NCBI GenBank assembly: GCA_018136815.1
Contig: CM030932.1
Location: 2,897,019-2,961,018, forward strand
Direction of reading: 5' to 3'
Source: Isochrysis galbana
Taxonomy: Eukaryota; Haptophyta; Isochrysidales; Isochrysidaceae
DNA: 64,000 nt
Made by a program: the position numbers and the translations under genes
Shown here: one piece after another, positions 1 through 13,300 of the stretch
Layout: each line of letters starts with the position of its first letter
Numbering within the stretch: position 1 is the first letter of the stretch
Notes under the pieces: model-generated
What the model saw: the letters and a program-made list of their open reading frames with translations, nothing else
Database searches by the model: none
Told to the model about the DNA's origin: nothing

Positions 1-2
1 AG

Positions 3-1073
3 CGCGAGGCCGGCGCTGATCTATGTGAGCTCAGCAAGAATTTGGTTCGCGCCTACATCCGCAAGCTTGGCGATTCCGCGGTTGACTCCACCAACGTGTG
101 GGATCATCCAAACATGGCCCATGAGATCAACCAGAGGTTCGAAGAAATCATCCGGAACGATAAGGTTGATCCTCAGCGCGGCGTCGATAATGCTATTAAA
201 TTTGCGGAGGTGCTCGCGGAGACTCGTTTCCGCGTAGAGAACCACGAGCTAGGGCGGTCGGCGCTCTCGTGCGTCAACCTCTGCCAACGGTACCTCAGCC
301 CTTACGAGCAGGCCCGGGTGAAGCGTCATCAATCCCGGCCCTCGACGAAGCAAACCGTGGCTAGCGTACGCACTAAAGCCTCAGGCGAGGCAAAGAACGA
401 GACTTCCTCGTCCCAGAAGACCGCTTCGACCACGGACATGGTCGCCGCCGTGCAGGCAGCCGTCCAAGCCACCGTGGCGGAAGCTCTTCGCGGACAGGGA
501 CACTCGCCTGCTTCGAAGCCTGATTATCGGGCTGCTGCACCGCCGGCAAGTTACCACTCCAACTCGCCGTTGCCGGCTATACTGACCGATCCACCGGGTC
601 GAAAGGGAGGCTCGTCTCGGCCGCCCAGCCGTCGCTGCGATCCGCCGGCGAACGGCCAAGGGCTACCGCCCGATTTGGGCGTATCCCGGTGGACGCCCGA
701 GCTTTGGAATCGGGCCCGAGCCCGCTTCTGGGCCGTAGCAGGCTATGCCAAGCACCCAAGGGTCTCGGCGGCGCTAGCGAAGTGCCGACCGGCCGATAAT
801 TCAATGGAAACTCCACGGACGGACGATATCAATAGGGGAATCACCGAATGGACGAACGAAAACGGCTGTGCCTTCTGCGCTTTCCGACCTCAAGCTCCTC
901 CTGGCACTCCATCCAGCGAAGCCTGGAAATATGGCACGGGAGACGGTGCTCACAACCCCGTCATCTGTCAGCCATATATCCGCTTTCTGTGTGAGGCTGG
1001 CTGCGGAGAGTGCGGATCGGACGAGCACATTCATAAGCTTCTTCGCTCGATGGTCCGGGTTAAGCCTCAGTAG
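3..1073 (+). CDS. Gag-like protein of the retrotransposon, 5'-partial
   Basis: An uninterrupted frame runs from the first bases of the window to a TAG at 1071-1073. It corresponds to the part of gag that is broken by three one-base losses in the second copy. The protein has an Arg/Lys-rich and helical N-terminal part, a Ser/Thr/Ala/Pro-rich middle, and a C-terminal Cys/His cluster (CAFC, then GAHNPVIC, then CEAGCGEC and a DEHIH stretch) in place of the usual CCHC zinc knuckle. Gag forms the particle and binds RNA in Ty3/Gypsy elements; the assignment here rests on position before pol, not on a recognised capsid fold. Upstream gag is missing because the window starts here. Confidence 0.75.
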   Translation, partial: REAGADLCELSKNLVRAYIRKLGDSAVDSTNVWDHPNMAHEINQRFEEIIRNDKVDPQRGVDNAIKFAEVLAETRFRVENHELGRSALSCVNLCQRYLSPYEQARVKRHQSRPSTKQTVASVRTKASGEAKNETSSSQKTASTTDMVAAVQAAVQATVAEALRGQGHSPASKPDYRAAAPPASYHSNSPLPAILTDPPGRKGGSSRPPSRRCDPPANGQGLPPDLGVSRWTPELWNRARARFWAVAGYAKHPRVSAALAKCRPADNSMETPRTDDINRGITEWTNENGCAFCAFRPQAPPGTPSSEAWKYGTGDGAHNPVICQPYIRFLCEAGCGECGSDEHIHKLLRSMVRVKPQ

Positions 1074-1407
1074 GGGTCCGGCGGGGTCCCCGTCCTTCAA
1101 ACCCTGGCGGAGAACATCGCGGGCGGTGGGCCCGAACGCCACCACCACCATCCCGATCCGATCCCTACGCCGCTTGGGGAGAAGAGCTGTCGACGCGGCG
1201 ATTCTCCCCCTGTCTCTAGCTCTATTCAGTCCTCGACGGTGGGAGCCGCCTCGCCGGCTGAAGCCCCCGCCGAACGGCTATCTCGGAAGCCGGAGTCGAC
1301 ACTTGACCCGGGCTCCTGGAAACAGGTTTGCCCCGGAGATAGTCGCGACCCGACTCTCCGAAATTCGTGTACGTCTACAAGTTCTTCTATTACTCCGCAC
1401 GCTATTA

Positions 1408-4400
1408 GGATGTTAGGGCCGATTCTCGCTCGCTGCCCTCTTGGAATCTATTTCTACGGATACTATGCTGTCTTCGGTTTCTTCAAATTCGCCTAGGTCT
1501 TTCGACGCATCTTCATCCCTGGATTCACCCCCCGACGGCCCTGCCCAAGGGGGTGGGCTAGGTGGATTCGACGCGTCTTCGGTCTCTTCGTTTCGTAAAC
1601 AATCAGTTGTGAAGCCCTCGAGGGCTGTCGACTCGGTATCATCTTCTGCTCTAGGTTCTATGGATAGGTCCGACGTGGCCGCTGCCGCGTCCGAAAACGT
1701 TGTTGCTGCTTTACCTGTTTCTGCTCTTTCCCGGCGGGACCCCACTGGAGACCTCTCTCCCAAGGGCCATAGCCGGAGCCGCTCTGCGGACGAATCGTCG
1801 TTGTCTACCGTAGGTTCTCGTGCTGTTGAGGCGGAGACTAGTGTCTCCTCTTCACCTCTCTCCCCGGTTCGTTATATTTCTCCGTCGTCGTGTTCATTCT
1901 CTCGTCTCGAAGTTGCACCCGTTCTCGTTTCTGATCTGGTTCCCGACCCGGAAGGGTCGGCTTCCGGAGTCAATGAAGATGAAGGTTCCAAGGGAGCTGC
2001 GGCTTTCCGCGCTCACGCCGTGGCCACCGCAGACTCGGGAGACGCAGGGGCCGTCGACTACGATCCCTCGTCGCGCACCATACGGACGCCGGCGTCTCCT
2101 CTTTCTCTCGGCTCTCCGGAGGATCCCCGTTCCAGGGATCGCCCGCCGGAGCCAACCCCCTTCAGGTCTAGCCCACCGAAACTCGAGGGCGACGACCTCC
2201 TTCCCCTGAATTCCGTTGCCGAGGCCATCCACCGGATCGCCGTGGTTGGTTGTTCCTCGGCCGCCAAGTCTACTGCAACTGCCCGCGCCCCTACGCGCGA
2301 GCTCCAAATGTTAGCCGCCTCCCGTGCCCGGGCTAGCGGTTCCTCCGTCATCTTGCCCCGCCATCTCGCCGAAGCTGCTCTAGCCGTGCGGCGGCCGCAC
2401 CGAGCACTCATTCATCACCCTCTGCCGTACTGCCGACGCATTTTGACGAGCTTTGCGCTGAGTTAGCGGCGATCCACGACGCCGTGACGCTCGACGCGGC
2501 CGAGGGGATTCCTCCACCCCGCGTTCTAGTCGTCGGTGAAGCTAGCGGGGTCGTGTCTTCGATGTTCCTACTCGCCGGAGCGCACGTCGCGACGTGCGAT
2601 CTACGACCGTCGGAGATCGACTACATTCCCCACTTCTGCGGAGATGCTCTTCACATTCAAAACCTCGGTTGGGACCTCGTGGTTGCGCATCCGCCGTGCA
2701 CGTATTTGTCGGCGGTGAGTTGCCAGTGGCTCGATCGGGAGCCGGGACGACGCCAGGCTCTCGAATCCGCCGCTAGAGTCTTCCTCGCCATGGCAAGCGC
2801 CGACGCGCCTTTCGTTGCCGTCGAAAATCCTCGAATGCACGCGGAAGCCTCTGCCTTAGTCGGGGGGTTGCGACCGCGGCAGTTTGTGCAGCCGTGGCAG
2901 CACGGCACGGGCCATCAAAAGCAACTGGCCTGTACCTGACGGCTTCACTCCCGTCCTTGCAGCCTTCGAAGATTGTCGAGGGACGTCTATCCGCTATGGC
3001 GGATCTATCGCCGTCGCCCCACCGTGGCGCCCTTCGCAGCCGCACCTATGTGGGCATTGCCGGTGCAATGGCGGCCCAGTGGATGCCGGTCTTGCGCCGT
3101 TATGCGCGCGAAGCCAAGGCGTCGCGTTCGCTCGACTTCACGGTGGACTGGGCAATTTCCCAAGCAGCTGCCAGCTTGAGAGAACGCCCTTCGCTTTGCT
3201 CGACCGGTTTCGAGCTGGCTGAGCCGAGGACGGCTCTGGCTCGTTTCATGGAGGGGAGAGGCGAAGCAGCTTCTAGCTCTCACCTCACGCCTCCCAGCGG
3301 TTCGCCAGTGTCTGATTCGGTTGTCGTGATCCCGGACGCAGGCCCCGTTGCCGATGCTTCTCGCCTGCTTCATCAGGAGGACTCGGAAACAAACGTATCG
3401 CAAGACGAGGCCGAGGCGGAAGGAGACCGCTTCCTGCCGTGGGAGTGGCCCATAGAGGACCGCTCTACAACGCCAGGCCCTCCAAACACGGTGAAGAAGC
3501 GCCGCAGCAAGTGGCAGTCTTCGACCGTGATGTAATTTCGGGGTCCATCGGTGGCAGGATGTCACGCCTTCCATCGCCCAAGAAATCGCTGAGCAAGCGG
3601 CAGCTGCGGAGCCGTCGGAACCTCCCATCTTGTCTCGACTGGGCTCTCAAGCATCAATGCACTATCTCCGAGCGCCTCCTTCACGGCTGGCGACGAGGAT
3701 GGCCGAACTGACCAATTCGTTCGTAGCCGAAAGGCCACTCGAAACCTGGGATGCCGGGCCCGACTCGGGAGAAGATGACACGCCCGAGATGCCAGAACAC
3801 CGGAGCATGCAGACCCTCGAGACCAAGCCCTCCGACCCGCCGAAGGAGAGGATACTCCACGGGCACTGTATTGCGATGGGGCTACCGCTAGGGGCCTCAG
3901 TGCGGCCGATTTTCCGAGTTGTCGAAGCTTCCGAAGACAGACTTGCAGAAGTCCCTGGAGAAGAATGGTCACGCCAAATGGATCAACCTCGGCATCCGAC
4001 GGACCGTCGAGGCTAGGCTATGATGGCGTGCCTAACCCTCTAGTTCAGCAAAGGCATCCCCACGCTCCTCGATACCATTCGTGCCGCAGACGGTGCCGCC
4101 GCTATCGAGCGAGTGCCCCACGTCATGAATCTTCTCGTCCAGGCTAGCCTCCAATCCAACCACCCTGTCACCCGGAGCCGGAACCTCACTTCCGGTGGAA
4201 TCTATCGCGGACACTCCGCCGCCGCTCTACCCTCGTCACTGCCTCTATGTCCGCGATCTCGTGGTCTGCCGTGCCGATGGCGACCGCGCAGCTCAAGGGT
4301 TCGTTCTCCCGGACGTTGCCCTCACGGTGAACAGCACCTGGCTGACACTGGAGCGGGCCCGTCAGTAATCACACTGCTCTTCTCGATCGACTACCTGAAG

Positions 4401-4605
4401 ACGCTTGCGTCGAACGCGTATCGGACGCTACCGTCCCCAACCTACATGGGCCGGACGGCCTTCCTCTCATCACTAGGGGCCGGGCTAGCCTCGTCTTCTC
4501 CTTGTCCGGTCGCCTCTTCCGTCATTCGTTCGCGGTCATCGAAGGAAACGCGATGCTTCTGCTCGGGAACGATTTTTTGGCCGCCCACTCCGCTACCATT
4601 TCTTC
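1408..4605 (+). pseudogene. Pol polyprotein, copy 1, frameshifted and cut by gap
   Basis: This matches residues 1 to about 1070 of the intact polyprotein at 7396-14697. It is split into several frames by one-base indels, for example after about 2398, 2918, 3516 and 3543. The methyltransferase-like segment with its PPC motif is readable at about 2500-3080, and the DTGA protease motif near 4347. The breaks are mostly single-base losses, so they may be sequence errors rather than true inactivation. The reading stops at the N gap. Confidence 0.85.
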
Positions 4606-4705
4606 NNNNNNNNNNNNNNNNNNNNNNNNNNNNNNNNNNNNNNNNNNNNNNNNNNNNNNNNNNNNNNNNNNNNNNNNNNNNNNNNNNNNNNNNNNNNNNN
4701 NNNNN
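4606..4705. other. Assembly gap, 100 N
   Basis: Exactly 100 N, the usual placeholder for a gap of unknown size. Both sides are inside the same retrotransposon, so the join is bounded by a repeat. Confidence 0.99.
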
Positions 4706-7060
4706 CGGGTGCAATTACAGTGGGCCATGGTGGAGCATGACCCTCTCCCACATGAGGCCAACTTCAGTGCCGCTGAGCTGGCCAATGAGTGGAGGAAGGC
4801 CCCCTCCCTCTGATTCAGTTTGACCCACCTCCTCACCTTCGAGATGATGAGTCTGAGGGTCGGTGAAGGGGAGGGGATCAGCTTCGAGCCCCGCTACCGG
4901 GACTATGCCCCGCCGTCATCAAAAGGGTCCTTGATCAAGAGATCACCCCGATCGAGACGGCCGCGGCGCGTCAGGATGCGGAAATGGCAAGGCTTCAAGC
5001 GCAGACCAACACCCTAAAAGGGGCTGTGGAGCGCCTGCAGTCATCCCTTGCCGCGGCAGAGGCGAGGGAGGGGCTTCTCCGGGATCAAGTTGAAGCAGGG
5101 TTCAAAGCCCTGACTCAGCTACTCCAAGCCCGCCAAGAGCCCGCTTCAAGTCCGTCCATGGATCGGACCGAGGCGGCTGCGGATTCTGCTAGGCCGGTTC
5201 AGAGGGAACCACCATGGGCGAGCCTCCTGCTCTAGACCCAAAGGGCCACGCCTCTCCGGCTTCTAGGGTTCCACGGTCGGCGTACCCGACCTCCAAATCG
5301 GAACCCCGCCGCCAGGATCAGAGCCTTTACCGGGGCCCGACCCCGATGGTGCCGTTCCGCCACCCTCGCGACCCCTGCCTTGCGGTGGGGATGGATGAGC
5401 GAGAGGCAGTTGTAAGCGAGTGGAAAAATCTCCTCGCCCTGCCCTCACGCGATCTGGCCGCCCTTTACCGCGACTCCGACGAGCATGAGCTCATCCACAC
5501 CATTTTGAAGAGCAACCTCTCCCTGGCGGGCAACGTTTGGCATTGCCGAATTTTCATGGAGGAGGACCACTTGCTCAAATGGGTGCGTAGCCGCTTCTCA
5601 GCCGAGCAAACCCTTCACCATCAGGTCAGGATGGGCAAAGAGCTTTCGGAGCTCCGCTTCCAAAGGCCCTCGCCTCCGATAACGTTCAAACCGCGGCGAC
5701 AGCCTGGAATGAATTTCGGCTAACTCTCATCAAGCCGTTGGAGCGGGCACTAGCGCTCGGCTGCGATCATCGCGAAATATTTACCTCCCTCCTCGCGGCA
5801 GCCGGAGCCAATTCCAGCGGCAATTCCCGCATCTTCGCCTTCCTCCTCGATCTAGTGGAGGACCGCGCCCTCGCTCTCAATCCTGTCCTCGCTGCTGACG
5901 TCCTTCTTCGCAAATGCGACGGGACCTTCGCAAACGGGGCCGATGGTTTCGCGAAAGACTCGGCGTCGATGGAGTGGGACCGCATGAGGGAGCGCGAGGC
6001 CGGCGCTGATCTATGTGAGCTCAGCAAGAATTTGGTTCGCGCCTACATCCGCAAGCTTGGCGATTCCGCGGTTGACTCCACCAACGTGTGGGATCATCCA
6101 AACATGGCCCATGAGATCAACCAGAGGTTCGAAGAAATCATCCGGAACGATAAGGTTGATCCTCAGCGCGGCGTCGATAATGCTATTAAATTTGCGGAGG
6201 TGCTCGCGAGACTCGTTTCCGCGTAGAGAACCACGAGCTAGGGCGGTCGCGCTCTCGTGCGTCAACCTCTGCCAACGGTACCTCAGCCCTTACGAGCAGG
6301 CCCGGGTGAAGCGTCATCAATCCCGGCCCTCGACGAAGCAAACCGTGGCTAGCGTACGCACTAAAGCCTCAGGCGAGGCAAAGAACGAGACTTCCTCGTC
6401 CCAGAAGACCGCTTCGACCACGGACATGGTCGCCGCCGTGCAGGCAGCCGTCCAAGCCACCGTGGCGGAAGCTCTTCGCGGACAGGGACACTCGCCTGCT
6501 TCGAAGCCTGATTATCGGGCTGCTGCACCGCCGGCAAGTTACCACTCCAACTCGCCGTTGCCGGCTATACTGACCGATCCACCGGGTCGAAAGGGAGGCT
6601 CGTCTCGGCGCCCAGCCGTCGCTGCGATCCGCCGGCGAACGGCCAAGGGCTACCGCCCGATTTGGGCGTATCCCGGTGGACGCCCGAGCTTTGGAATCGG
6701 GCCCGAGCCCGCTTCTGGGCCGTAGCAGGCTATGCCAAGCACCCAAGGGTCTCGGCGGCGCTAGCGAAGTGCCGACCGGCCGATAATTCAATGGAAACTC
6801 CACGGACGGACGATATCAATAGGGGAATCACCGAATGGACGAACGAAAACGGCTGTGCCTTCTGCGCTTTCCGACCTCAAGCTCCTCCTGGCACTCCATC
6901 CAGCGAAGCCTGGAAATATGGCACGGGAGACGGTGCTCACAACCCCGTCATCTGTCAGCCATATATCCGCTTTCTGTGTGAGGCTGGCTGCGGAGAGTGC
7001 GGATCGGACGAGCACATTCATAAGCTTCTTCGCTCGATGGTCCGGGTTAAGCCTCAGTAG
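4706..7060 (+). pseudogene. Gag of copy 2, frame broken by one-base indels
   Basis: Coding-like protein is readable across the whole stretch but in shifting frames, with breaks near 4810, 4900, 5215, 5670, 6208, 6250 and 6608. Early residues include a coiled-coil segment (4984-5150). A helical region follows (about 5400-6200), then the low-complexity part, and the Cys/His cluster before the TAG at 7058-7060. The other copy (3-1073) is open where this one is shifted. Real decay and consensus error near a contig edge cannot be separated here, but the pattern favours error. The N-terminus lies in the gap. Confidence 0.7.
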
Positions 7061-7395
7061 GGGTCCGGCGGGGTCCCCGTCCTTCAAACCCTGGCGGAGA
7101 ACATCGCGGGCGGTGGGCCCGAACGCCACCACCACCATCCCGATCCGATCCCTACGCCGCTTGGGGAGAAGAGCTGTCGACGCGGCGATTCTCCCCCTGT
7201 CTCTAGCTCTATTCAGTCCTCGACGGTGGGAGCCGCCTCGCCGGCTGAAGCCCCCGCCGAACGGCTATCTCGGAAGCCGGAGTCGACACTTGACCCGGGC
7301 TCCTGGAAACAGGTTTGCCCCGGAGATAGTCGCGACCCGACTCTCCGAATTCGTGTACGTCTACAAGTTCTTCTATTACTCCGCACGCTATTAGG

Positions 7396-10300
7396 ATGTT
7401 AGGGGCCGATTCTCGCTCGCTGCCCCTCTTGGAATCTATTTCTACGGATACTATGCTGTCTTCGGTTTCTTCAAATTCGCCTAGGTCTTTCGACGCATCT
7501 TCATCCCTGGATTCACCCCCCGACGGCCCTGCCCAAGGGGGTGGGCTAGGTGGATTCGACGCGTCTTCGGTCTCTTCGTTTCGTAAACAATCAGTTGTGA
7601 AGCCCTCGAGGGCTGTCGACTCGGTATCATCTTCTGCTCTAGGTTCTATGGATAGGTCCGACGTGGCCGCTGCCGCGTCCGAAAACGTTGTTGCTGCTTT
7701 ACCTGTTTCTGCTCTTTCCCGGCGGGACCCCACTGGAGACCTCTCTCCCAAGGGCCATAGCCGGAGCCGCTCTGCGGACGAATCGTCGTTGTCTACCGTA
7801 GGTTCTCGTGCTGTTGAGGCGGAGACTAGTGTCTCCTCTTCACCTCTCTCCCCGGTTCGTTATATTTCTCCGTCGTCGTGTTCATTCTCTCGTCTCGAAG
7901 TTGCACCCGTTCTCGTTTCTGATCTGGTTCCCGACCCGGAAGGGTCGGCTTCCGGAGTCAATGAAGATGAAGGTTCCAAGGGAGCTGCGGCTTTCCGCGC
8001 TCACGCCGTGGCCACCGCAGACTCGGGAGACGCAGGGGCCGTCGACTACGATCCCTCGTCGCGCACCATACGGACGCCGGCGTCTCCTCTTTCTCTCGGC
8101 TCTCCGGAGGATCCCCGTTCCAGGGATCGCCCGCCGGAGCCAACCCCCTTCAGGTCTAGCCCACCGAAACTCGAGGGCGACGACCTCCTTCCCCTGAATT
8201 CCGTTGCCGAGGCCATCCACCGGATCGCCGTGGTTGGTTGTTCCTCGGCCGCCAAGTCTACTGCAACTGCCCGCGCCCCTACGCGCGAGCTCCAAATGTT
8301 AGCCGCCTCCCGTGCCCGGGCTAGCGGTTCCTCCGTCATCTTGCCCCGCCATCTCGCCGAAGCTGCTCTAGCCGTGCGGCGGCCGCACGCGAGCACTCAT
8401 TCATCACCCTCTGCCGTACTGCCGACGCATTTTGACGAGCTTTGCGCTGAGTTAGCGGCGATCCACGACGCCGTGACGCTCGACGCGGCCGAGGGGATTC
8501 CTCCACCCCGCGTTCTAGTCGTCGGTGAAGCTAGCGGGGTCGTGTCTTCGATGTTCCTACTCGCCGGAGCGCACGTCGCGACGTGCGATCTACGACCGTC
8601 GGAGATCGACTACATTCCCCACTTCTGCGGAGATGCTCTTCACATTCAAAACCTCGGTTGGGACCTCGTGGTTGCGCATCCGCCGTGCACGTATTTGTCG
8701 GCGGTGAGTTGCCAGTGGCTCGATCGGGAGCCGGGACGACGCCAGGCTCTCGAATCCGCCGCTAGAGTCTTCCTCGCCATGGCAAGCGCCGACGCGCCTT
8801 TCGTTGCCGTCGAAAATCCTCGAATGCACGCGGAAGCCTCTGCCTTAGTCGGGGGGTTGCGACCGCGGCAGTTTGTGCAGCCGTGGCAGCACGGCACGGG
8901 CCATCAAAAAGCAACTGGCCTGTACCTGACGGCTTCACTCCCGTCCTTGCAGCCTTCGAAGATTGTCGAGGGACGTCTATCCGCTATGGCGGATCTATCG
9001 CCGTCGCCCCACCGTGGCGCCCTTCGCAGCCGCACCTATGTGGGCATTGCCGGTGCAATGGCGGCCCAGTGGATGCCGGTCTTGCGCCGTTATGCGCGCG
9101 AAGCCAAGGCGTCGCGTTCGCTCGACTTCACGGTGGACTGGGCAATTTCCCAAGCAGCTGCCAGCTTGAGAGAACGCCCTTCGCTTTGCTCGACCGGTTT
9201 CGAGCTGGCTGAGCCGAGGACGGCTCTGGCTCGTTTCATGGAGGGGAGAGGCGAAGCAGCTTCTAGCTCTCACCTCACGCCTCCCAGCGGTTCGCCAGTG
9301 TCTGATTCGGTTGTCGTGATCCCGGACGCAGGCCCCGTTGCCGATGCTTCTCGCCTGCTTCATCAGGAGGACTCGGAAACAAACGTATCGCAAGACGAGG
9401 CCGAGGCGGAAGGAGACCGCTTCCTGCCGTGGGAGTGGCCCATAGAGGACCGCTCTACAACGCCAGGCCCTCCAAACACGGTGAAGAAGCGCCGCAGCAA
9501 GTGGCAGGTCTTCGACCGTGATGTAATTTCGGGGGTCCATCGGTGGCAGGATGTCACGCCTTCCATCGCCCAAGAAATCGCTGAGCAAGCGGCAGCTGCG
9601 GAGCCGTCGGAACCTCCCATCTTGTCTCGACTGGGCTCTCAAGGCATCAATGCACTATCTCCGAGCGCCTCCTTCACGGCTGGCGACGAGGGAGTGGCCG
9701 AACTGACCAATTCGTTCGTAGCCGAAAGGCCACTCGAAACCTGGGATGCCGGGCCCGACTCGGGAGAAGATGACACGCCCGAGATGCCAGAACACCGGAG
9801 CATGCAGACCCTCGAGACCAAGCCCTCCGACGCCGCCGAAGGAGAGGATACTCCACGGGCACTGTATTGCGATGGGGCTACCGCTAGGGGCCTCAGTGCG
9901 GCCGGATTTTCCGAGTTGTCGAAGCTTCCGAAGACAGACTTGCAGAAGTCCCTGGAGAAGGAATGGTCACGCCAAATGGATCAACCTCGGCATCCGACGG
10001 ACCGTCGAGGGCTAGGCTATGATGGCGTGCCTAACCCCTCTAGTTCAGCAAAGGCATCCCCACGCTCCTCGATACCATTCGTGCCGCAGACGGTGGCCGC
10101 CGCTATCGAGCGAGTGCCCCACGTCGATGAATCTTCTCCGTCCAGGCTAGCCTCCAATCCAACCACCCTGTCACCCGGAGCCGGAACCTCACTTCCGGTG
10201 GAATCTATCGCGGACACTCCGCCGCCGCTCTACCCTCGTCACTGCCTCTATGTCCGCGATCTCGTGGTCTGCCGTGCCGATGGCGACCGCGCAGCTCAAG

Positions 10301-13300
10301 GGTTCGTTCTCCCGGACGTTGCCCTCACGGTGAACAGCACCCTGGCTGACACTGGAGCGGGCCCGTCAGTAATCACCACTGCTCTTCTCGATCGACTACC
10401 TGAAGACGCTTGCGTCGAACGCGTATCGGACGCTACCGTCCCCAACCTACATGGGCCGGACGGCCTTCCTCTCATCACTAGGGGCCGGGCTAGCCTCGTC
10501 TTCTCCTTGTCCGGTCGCCTCTTCCGTCATTCGTTCGCGGTCATCGAAGGAAACGCGATGCTTCTGCTCGGGAACGATTTTTTGGCCGCCCACTCCGCTA
10601 CCATTTCTCTCGACGCCGCGAGCTCGGAAGGAAGCCTCCGCCTCCGTCCGGCCTCTGGCGATTCAGAAGATTCTTCAAGAGTCCTTTCCGAATGTGTAGT
10701 CAGAGTTTCCACGGCGCCGCCCCCAGTCGCGGACGCCGGCTTCGTCGGAGCTATCTCGATGTCACCCGGTCAGCCGCTGACTGTCGACTTTCTGGAGAGG
10801 TCGACGGCAACACGAGAGATCCCGGCCGGATCGGAGGGTGAGGCTGCTGCTGATGCTAGACAGCCACTCTATACACCTCTCTTTGAGTCTGCCGACGAGT
10901 TTGCGGCCAAAGCTCCGGCGTCTACCTCGTCCGAATATCTTCTCTACACGGAGCAAGCGGTGACGATTCCTGCCTTCCACCGCGCAACCATCTGGGTCAG
11001 GGTTCCGCTAGCTCTCCGAGATCATTCGGACTGCGCGATGCTGGTCGACCGCCTACCAAATCGCGAGGCTCTCGATTCGTCTCCTCTCGTAATGCCCACG
11101 GTGGTCACGCCCACGGAAGATCATCGCATCGCGGTGACGATCGTCCACACCGGGGTCAATGCGCTGACCCTGCCGTCTCTGCATCCGATAGCTTCGCTCC
11201 AGGTGCGTTTCAAGTTGCACCGGGGCTGGACTCCGACTGGAAGCGAGGGGGATGGTGACCCTGTCACCGCGCTGAGCGAGGAGCAACGATCTCTACTCGA
11301 CTCAGCCACCATCGATCCAGACCGGCTTCTTTCCGACGATCAACGAGAAGAAGTACGCCAACTCTTGGCCCGGCGCATCAAAGCTTTCGCGTTGCACCCG
11401 GGGGCTCCAAACCATACGCACGTTCTCGAGGTGGAGTTGCCACTCAACCCCGGCGCTGTTCCTCACCGGCACGCTCCGTCTAGAGTGGGCCGCGCAGGCG
11501 AGCTCATCATAGAAGAGGAGGTAGCCAAGATGGAAGCCGCCGGCATTATTCGCAAGTCAAATTCGGCTTGGGCTTCCCGAGTAGTCCTGGTCAGCAAGAA
11601 AGATGGCTCCGTTCGATTCTGCGTGGACTACCGCGACACGAACGCCAAGCTACGCGTCGAGGATAGCCCTCTACCCCTCATTGTGGAGGCTATCGATAGG
11701 CTAGCGTCCGGCCAAGGGCCGCTCAGTTCTCTCTTCTTATGTACTCTCGATTTAGCCTCTGGTTTTTGGGGCATCCCGATCAAAGAATCGCACAAACATA
11801 TCACCGCTTTCACTACCCACCGCGGCAAATACGAGTTCAACTTTCTACCGTTCGGCATCCAATCAGGTCCCTCCTACATGTGCCGCTTGATGGACATCGT
11901 TCTCGGTGCGCTAGCGTGGGAGATCTGCATGCCTTACCTCGATGATGTAGGCATCTGGTCAACGGGCGTGGGTCCTTCCGAAGAGGCCAGGGCACAGGCT
12001 TCGTTCGAGCAAATGCTTCACCGGCTAGACCTCGTTCTCGAACGGCTAGAGTGGGCCGGTCTGACCTGCAAGATGTCCAAGTGTGTCTTCTTTGCCACCT
12101 CTACGGAGTACCTCGGTCACGTTGTCTCGAGGGAAGGTCTCAAGATGGACCCGAAGAAGGTCGCAGCTGTCGCCGACATCGACCCGTCATCCATCAACTC
12201 CTTGGAAGCGGTTCGATCTTTCCTCGGCCTTTGCTCCTACTATCGTCGATTCATTCGCCAATTCGCCGCTAAGGCTGCTCCTCTCACTGCCCTCACGCGG
12301 AAGGGCTGCGACGTGGCAAAGGAGTCCCAGTCCGAGGAGTGTCGCCGAGCTATCCAAGAGCTCAAGACAGCGATCACTTCGGAGCCCGTCTTGACTCCAC
12401 CCAGGGATGATCGGCCCTTCATCGTCAAGACCGATGGGGCTAGCAAGTTGGGCATCGCCGGCATCCTCTCGCAGCTAGGAGACGATAACCGTGAACGAGT
12501 CGTTGGGTACTACGCTCGCAGTCTCACCTCGGCCGAACGCCATTGGACGGTGACCGAGATTGAGCTCTTGGCTGCCCTGGAATCAATCCGAAATTGGCGA
12601 CCCTACCTTTGGGGGCGTCGGTTCAAGTTAGTCGTTGACCACTCTGCGCTGCGATGGCTGCATACCATGAAGGATCAAGTAGCCGGTGGGCCAGCCTCTC
12701 TCAAGTTGGCTGAGTACCGGTTCGATGTCGAACATAAACCAGGAGCTGTTCATCAGGATGCTGACGGGCTGTCCCGGCTAGCATCCCTGGAGCCGGAACA
12801 CGAAGACGAACCACTCGCCGGCCCAGCGTCGTTAGCGGTACGTGAGCCTGGCTCAGAGTCTCTAGCCGAGCATGAACGGTCTCATCCGGTGGCTGCCATC
12901 ACGCGCTCCGTAGCTACGGCGCGAGGGCTTCAAGCTTTGGACCGATCTCGTCGTCGAGCCTCCGATTCCGGGCCCGCCATCCAGTCCAGTTATTTGGCCC
13001 CGGGTACGCCGACTTCCGAAGAGATGAGAGCGGCCCTGGCGGAAGATCCGTTCGTAGAGCCACTCCTAGGCTCAGGAGAGACGGTCAATCACGAGCCATC
13101 AGGCCTAGGGTCGCCTCCGCCGGCCGCCGCCTCAGGCCCCATTGCCGACGATGATTCGTGTTCCAGTTCTGTCGCTCCCGCTCCCGTTTCCGCTCAGCAA
13201 TCCAAGATGTTTCGCCGTTTCGTCGTTCACGATGGGCTCGTCTACTATCGCACCGTCCTTGACTCCACCGACCCGGACTCGCTAGTGCTCTATGTTCCGC

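Larger units (their letters stand above)
1..4605 (+). mobile_element. Ty3/Gypsy retrotransposon, partial copy 1 at contig end
   Basis: This stretch repeats 5991 to about 10607 almost base for base. It begins inside gag and stops at the N gap inside the protease coding region. In the places I compared, differences from the second copy are almost all one-base gains or losses, often in short homopolymers (near 201, 256, 622, 1361, 1404, 1437, 2918 and 3516), with hardly any substitutions. That pattern looks like contig-edge sequencing error rather than ageing of an inserted element. No LTR is present in this copy. Confidence 0.93.
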
